Assembly (NCBI GenBank): GCA_964510785.1
Contig: CAZECM010000112.1
Coordinates: 1-8,748 of the forward strand
DNA: 8,748 nt
Direction: 5' to 3'
Origin: JAAYZM01 sp964510785
GTDB lineage: Bacteria; Actinomycetota; Actinomycetes; Actinomycetales; Cellulomonadaceae
The notes under the pieces are model-generated. The model made no database searches. It had not been told where the DNA came from and saw nothing but the letters and a program-made list of their open reading frames with translations. Position 1 is the stretch's first letter; every line of letters begins with the position of its first letter. The position numbers were made by a program, and so were the translations under genes. Positions 6,755 through 8,748 of the stretch are shown piece after piece.

Positions 6755-6759
6755 ACAAC
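6744..6759. promoter_or_regulatory. Second candidate MarR half-site pair over the start codon of the left regulator
   Basis: GTTGT (6744-6748) and ACAAC (6755-6759) are inverted repeats around 6 nt. The same GTTGT/ACAAC elements form the core of the larger palindrome at 6781-6800. It covers the ATG at 6752-6754, where binding would block a leaderless transcript. The short arms make this uncertain. Confidence 0.4.
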
Positions 6760-6780
6760 CATGCTTCGCCCGTCGACCTA

Positions 6781-6800
6781 CAGTTGTCAACTGACAACTG
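6781..6800. promoter_or_regulatory. 20-bp palindromic operator between the divergent MarR genes
   Basis: Arms CAGTTGTCA (6781-6789) and TGACAACTG (6792-6800) are exact reverse complements around AC. Length, symmetry and the TTGTCA/TGACAA core are typical of MarR-family operators. It contains the leftward -35 (TTGACA on the minus strand, 6785-6790) and ends 3 nt before the rightward -10 (TAGCGT, 6804-6809). A dimer bound here would shut off both genes. Confidence 0.8.
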
Positions 6801-6803
6801 CTG

Positions 6804-6817
6804 TAGCGTGGTGATCG
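6804..6817 (+). promoter_or_regulatory. -10 box of a leaderless transcript for the right MarR gene
   Basis: TAGCGT (6804-6809) matches TANNNT and lies 7 nt before GTG 6817. There is no ribosome-binding sequence in the interval. This decides the start codon among the in-frame candidates 6745, 6811 and 6817. No separate -35 box is evident at normal spacing; the operator palindrome occupies that space. Confidence 0.5.
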
Positions 6818-7305
6818 TGTCGGAACCCGAGCCGGAGGACCTGGTCGAGCGGGCGCTCGTCCGCATCCGCCGTGATCAGCAGGAGCGACGCCTGCACCGG
6901 GCGAGGGTGCAGGGCGACCCGGCCGCGGACTCCTCGACCGACGCGGCACGCTTCCGATACCTCGACGCGCTCGACGCGCTCGACGGGGCGGAGACGGGCA
7001 GGGCGATCTCCGAGGTCGCTCGGGCGATCGGCGTCGACCGGCCACGTGCCAGCCGCCTGACTTCCGAGCTGCTGGACGGCGGGCTCGTCGAACGCCGACC
7101 GGCCCCTGACGACTCCCGGTACGTCCTGGTGCGCCTGACCGCGCGGGGGAGGGCGGTCGTCGACGAGGCCCGCCTTGCCCGTCGCACTACGGTGGGCGAG
7201 GCGCTCGCCGGGTTCACGGCGGACGAGTCCCGCGCCTTCGCCGAGCTCCTGGGGCGATTCGTCGCCGCGTGGCCACGGGAGGACCCCGAGGGGCCGAGGG
7301 GGTAA
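6817..7305 (+). CDS. MarR-family transcriptional regulator (divergent pair, right member)
   Basis: Cytoplasmic regulator of 162 aa. The N-terminal third is charged (LVRIRRDQQERRLHRARVQG, 14-33) and leads to a helix around FRYLDALDALDG (46-57). The winged helix-turn-helix follows: AISEVARAIGVDRPRASRLT (63-82), then GGLVERRPAPDDSRYVLVRL (88-107). It has the acidic DDSR wing tip typical of MarR proteins and the usual TARGRAVVDEAR helix after the wing. The GTG at 6817 is chosen because TAGCGT lies 7 nt upstream; the GTG at 6811 is only 1 nt from that box, and 6745 would read through the operator. It is divergent from the other MarR gene and shares its operator. It differs clearly in sequence from that partner, so the pair is not a recent duplication. 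Regulated targets and inducer are not evident. Confidence 0.85.
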   Translation: MSEPEPEDLVERALVRIRRDQQERRLHRARVQGDPAADSSTDAARFRYLDALDALDGAETGRAISEVARAIGVDRPRASRLTSELLDGGLVERRPAPDDSRYVLVRLTARGRAVVDEARLARRTTVGEALAGFTADESRAFAELLGRFVAAWPREDPEGPRG

Positions 7306-7314
7306 GCGACCCGC

Positions 7315-7352
7315 GCCGGGCAGAGCTGTCCGCTATGCGAGTTCTGCCGGGC
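7315..7352 (+). terminator. Hairpin after the right MarR gene, possible terminator
   Basis: GCCGGGCAGAGCT (7315-7327) pairs with AGTTCTGCCGGGC (7340-7352). The stem has 13 positions with one G-T wobble and one G-G mismatch, and the loop is 12 nt. It begins 9 nt after the MarR stop codon and precedes the amylase promoter, where a terminator is expected. It has no T-tract, which is common in high-GC actinobacteria but lowers certainty. Confidence 0.45.
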
Positions 7353-7388
7353 TGACGTGCGCGTTCGCTCCCGCGCGCCCGCTAGCGG

Positions 7389-7418
7389 TTGCTGAAACTT
7401 GCTGTAAGCGCTTACATT
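7389..7418 (+). promoter_or_regulatory. Candidate promoter of the alpha-amylase gene
   Basis: TTGCTG (7389-7394) and TACATT (7413-7418, a TANNNT box) are 18 bp apart. A second TTGCTG lies at 7399-7404. The start point would be near 7425, leaving a leader of about 45 nt with AAGGAAG (7456-7462) 5 nt before the ATG. The operator at 7403-7416 covers the spacer and the -10. Confidence 0.5.
7403..7416. promoter_or_regulatory. Perfect 14-bp LacI/CcpA-type operator (cre-like)
   Basis: TGTAAGCGCTTACA is a perfect palindrome with the central CG typical of LacI-family operators. It fits the cre pattern TGNNANCGNTNNCA and differs at two positions from the Bacillus subtilis amyE operator as I remember it. 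It overlaps the predicted -10 and spacer, the classic repression position. In actinobacteria the ligand is more likely a MalR-type maltose regulator or another LacI-family sugar repressor than CcpA. No LacI gene is in this window. Confidence 0.8.
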
Positions 7419-7467
7419 CTCACTGATCGGACAGTTCGGACATCCGACAGGCGACAAGGAAGTCACC

Positions 7468-8748
7468 ATGAGCGCGCACGCCCACCGTCCCGCAGTCTCC
7501 GCCCTGGCCGCGATCGCACTCGCCGCCGCCAGCCTCGTCGCGATCGCTGCGCCGCCGGCCTCCGGCGCGGACCGCACGGTCGCGCTCGTGGGCGACCTGC
7601 AGAGCGAGCTCGGCTGCCCGGGCGACTGGCAGCCCGAGTGCGCCGAGACGGAGCTCGCCCCCACCGCGACACCAGGCGTGTACGCGGCGGACTTCACGAT
7701 CCCCGCGGGCTCGTGGGAGTACAAGGTCGCGATCGACGACTCGTGGGACGAGTCGTACGGCCACGAGGGCGAGAACGTCCCGCTCACCCTCGCCGGCCCG
7801 GCGCCCGTGCGCGTCACGTACGACGACGCCACCCACCGCATCGCACTGGCCCCGCTCGCGCTCGCGGGGGCCTACTCGACCGAGGACGACGCCCTCGTGG
7901 CGGATCCCGTGCGCCAGGCGGGCGACGGCGAGCAGTTCTACTTCGTCATGACGGACCGCTTCGCCAACGGCGACCCGAGCAACGACACGGGCCAGATCGC
8001 TGGCGACCGCCTCGACCACGGCTTCGACCCGACGGACAAGGGCTTCTACCACGGTGGTGACCTCACGGGCCTGCACGAGAACCTCGACTACATCGAGGGA
8101 CTGGGCACGACGGCGATCTGGCTCACCCCGAGCTTCCTCAACCGCCCCGTCCAGGGCACGGGTGCGAACGCGAGCGCCGGGTACCACGGCTACTGGATCA
8201 CGGACTTCACGCAGATCGACCCGCACCTGGGCACGAACGCCGAGCTCGAGGCGCTCATCGACGAGGCGCACGACCGCGGGATCAAGGTCTACTTCGACAT
8301 CATCACGAACCACACGGCCGACGTCGTCGACTACGAGGAGAAGCAGTACTCGTACGTCGACCAGGCCACGTCGCCGTACCGTGCCGGCGTAGGTGGCCGG
8401 GTCGAACACGGTCCCGTCCGCGTCACGGTACNNNNNNNNNNCATCATCACCAACCACACCGCGGACGTCATCGACTACGCCGAGGGCACCTACGGCTACG
8501 TCGACCAGGCGACGAGTCCCTACCGCGACGCGGACGGCAACGCCTTCGACCCGGGCGACTTCGCGGGCACGGGCGACTTCCCCGAGCTCGACGCCGCGAC
8601 GTCCTTCCCGTACACGCCCGTGATCGCCCCGGCGGACACCGACGTCAAGGTCCCCGCGTGGCTCAACGACCCCACGCTCTACCACAACCGCGGCAACTCG
8701 ACCTGGTCGGGCGAGTCGGTGACGTTCGGTGACTTCGACGGCCTCGAC
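7468..8748 (+). CDS. Secreted GH13 alpha-amylase with X25 domain; partial, frame crosses a misjoin and a scaffold gap
   Basis: Secreted enzyme hydrolysing alpha-1,4 glucans such as starch. ATG 7468 has AAGGAAG 5 nt upstream. Residues 1-34 are a Sec signal peptide (hydrophobic 11-28, cleavage likely after Ala34 in ASGA). Residues about 36-128 (TVALVGDLQSELGCPGDW to about IALAPLAL) resemble the X25 starch-binding module of pullulanases. The GH13 barrel starts at EQFYFVMTDRFANGD (155-169), with FYHGGDLTGL (193-202) and conserved region I DIITNHTAD (277-285). Only residues 1-305 (to 8382) are trustworthy. From 8383 to 8431 the DNA is inverted, then come 10 Ns, and from residue 326 the sequence begins again at region I (IITNHTADVI) of a similar but different amylase. 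The open frame is accidental. The 3' end is outside the window. Substrate (starch, maltodextrin or pullulan) cannot be fixed. Confidence 0.82.
   Translation, partial: MSAHAHRPAVSALAAIALAAASLVAIAAPPASGADRTVALVGDLQSELGCPGDWQPECAETELAPTATPGVYAADFTIPAGSWEYKVAIDDSWDESYGHEGENVPLTLAGPAPVRVTYDDATHRIALAPLALAGAYSTEDDALVADPVRQAGDGEQFYFVMTDRFANGDPSNDTGQIAGDRLDHGFDPTDKGFYHGGDLTGLHENLDYIEGLGTTAIWLTPSFLNRPVQGTGANASAGYHGYWITDFTQIDPHLGTNAELEALIDEAHDRGIKVYFDIITNHTADVVDYEEKQYSYVDQATSPYRAGVGGRVEHGPVRVTVXXXXIITNHTADVIDYAEGTYGYVDQATSPYRDADGNAFDPGDFAGTGDFPELDAATSFPYTPVIAPADTDVKVPAWLNDPTLYHNRGNSTWSGESVTFGDFDGLD
8376..8431. other. 56-bp inverted block at the contig end (probable assembly artefact)
   Basis: GTACCGTG (8376-8383) and CACGGTAC (8424-8431) are reverse complements, and the right arm ends on the last base before the Ns. 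Read on the minus strand from 8430, the block encodes YRDADGTVFDPATYAGT. That is exactly what should follow TSPYR of the amylase on the plus strand; compare YRDADGNAFDPGDFAGT after the gap. Flipping the 40 bp between the arms restores the expected reading frame. As given, residues 306-321 of the predicted protein are nonsense. Confidence 0.85.
8432..8441. other. Scaffold gap (10 Ns)
   Basis: Ten undetermined bases. The round number and the homologous but different sequence on the two sides indicate a placeholder, not a measured distance. The true distance could be kilobases if two amylase genes lie in tandem. Confidence 0.95.
8442..8748 (+). other. Fragment of a second GH13 alpha-amylase (or second catalytic domain) after the gap
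   Basis: Coding sequence in the plus direction, open at both ends. It starts inside GH13 region I (IITNHTADVIDY) and continues through YVDQATSPYRDADGNAFDPG, TSFPYTPVIAPADTDVKVPAWL and a final FGDFDGLD that normally precedes the next barrel strands. The first 28 codons cover the same protein region as 8299-8382. By my count they match it at 63 of 84 bases and 23 of 28 residues. This is therefore a paralogue or a second repeat, not the continuation of the first copy. It happens to be in frame with the first copy across the ten Ns. Whether it belongs to a separate gene, a second domain of one large enzyme or a wrongly joined contig cannot be decided here. Confidence 0.75.

Noticed and set aside
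6755..7045. N-terminal extension of the left MarR gene to 7045
   Set aside because: The extra 97 residues are Arg/Pro-rich, cross the shared operator and lie opposite the other MarR gene. The ATG at 6754 gives the normal family length.
8376..8431. A genuine phase-variable DNA inversion switch inside the amylase gene
   Set aside because: The 8-bp arms are short, no recombinase gene is nearby, and the right arm ends exactly at the Ns. A contig-end artefact is far simpler.
7420..8685. 421-codon minus-strand open frame across the amylase and the gap
   Set aside because: It is a Val/Arg/Asp-rich shadow of the amylase gene. Only the short YRDADGTVFDPATYAGT stretch is protein-like, and that is explained by the inverted block.

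Overview
The window comes from a high-GC actinobacterium. Coding DNA is very GC-rich with strong G/C at third codon positions. GTG starts are used, several genes look leaderless (a -10-like box 6-7 nt before the start codon), and sugar-binding proteins are lipoproteins. A saprophytic polysaccharide degrader of the Cellulomonas/Oerskovia/Promicromonospora type fits, but genus is inference. A run of ten Ns at 8432-8441 marks a scaffold gap, so this is a draft assembly.

Left part (1-2092), minus strand: a sugar ABC uptake operon running off the left edge. It has a lipoprotein binding protein (517-1815) closely resembling the glucose/mannose-binding GtsA/TtGBP group, then a GtsB-like permease (1-415, C-terminus missing). 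A perfect 14-bp hairpin lies between them. The 277-nt divergent region 1816-2092 holds the promoters and several dyads.

Centre (2093-6292), plus strand: four genes joined by three 4-base ATGA overlaps: a ROK-family repressor, a XylF-type lipoprotein binding protein, a single-domain sugar ABC ATPase and a XylH-type permease. This is a compact xylose-type CUT2 transporter with its regulator as first gene. By position the ROK protein may control both this operon and the divergent glucose-type operon. No xylose isomerase or xylulokinase gene is present here.

Right centre (6308-7305): two divergent MarR-family regulators separated by 62 nt. A 20-bp near-perfect palindrome in that gap overlaps both predicted promoters, so the pair probably shares an operator.

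Right edge (7306-8748): a promoter with a perfect LacI/CcpA-type palindrome (TGTAAGCGCTTACA), then a secreted alpha-amylase (GH13) with an N-terminal pullulanase-type X25 domain. This gene is damaged in the sequence as given. Just before the gap 56 bp are inverted, and after the gap the sequence restarts in the same conserved region of a similar but non-identical amylase. The frame stays open, so automatic annotation would report one protein, but that protein cannot be real.

I see no CRISPR array, tRNA, rRNA, insertion sequence or phage gene, and nothing that amounts to a wholly new system. The points most worth checking are the amylase junction, the shared MarR operator and the leaderless ROK gene heading a transporter operon.
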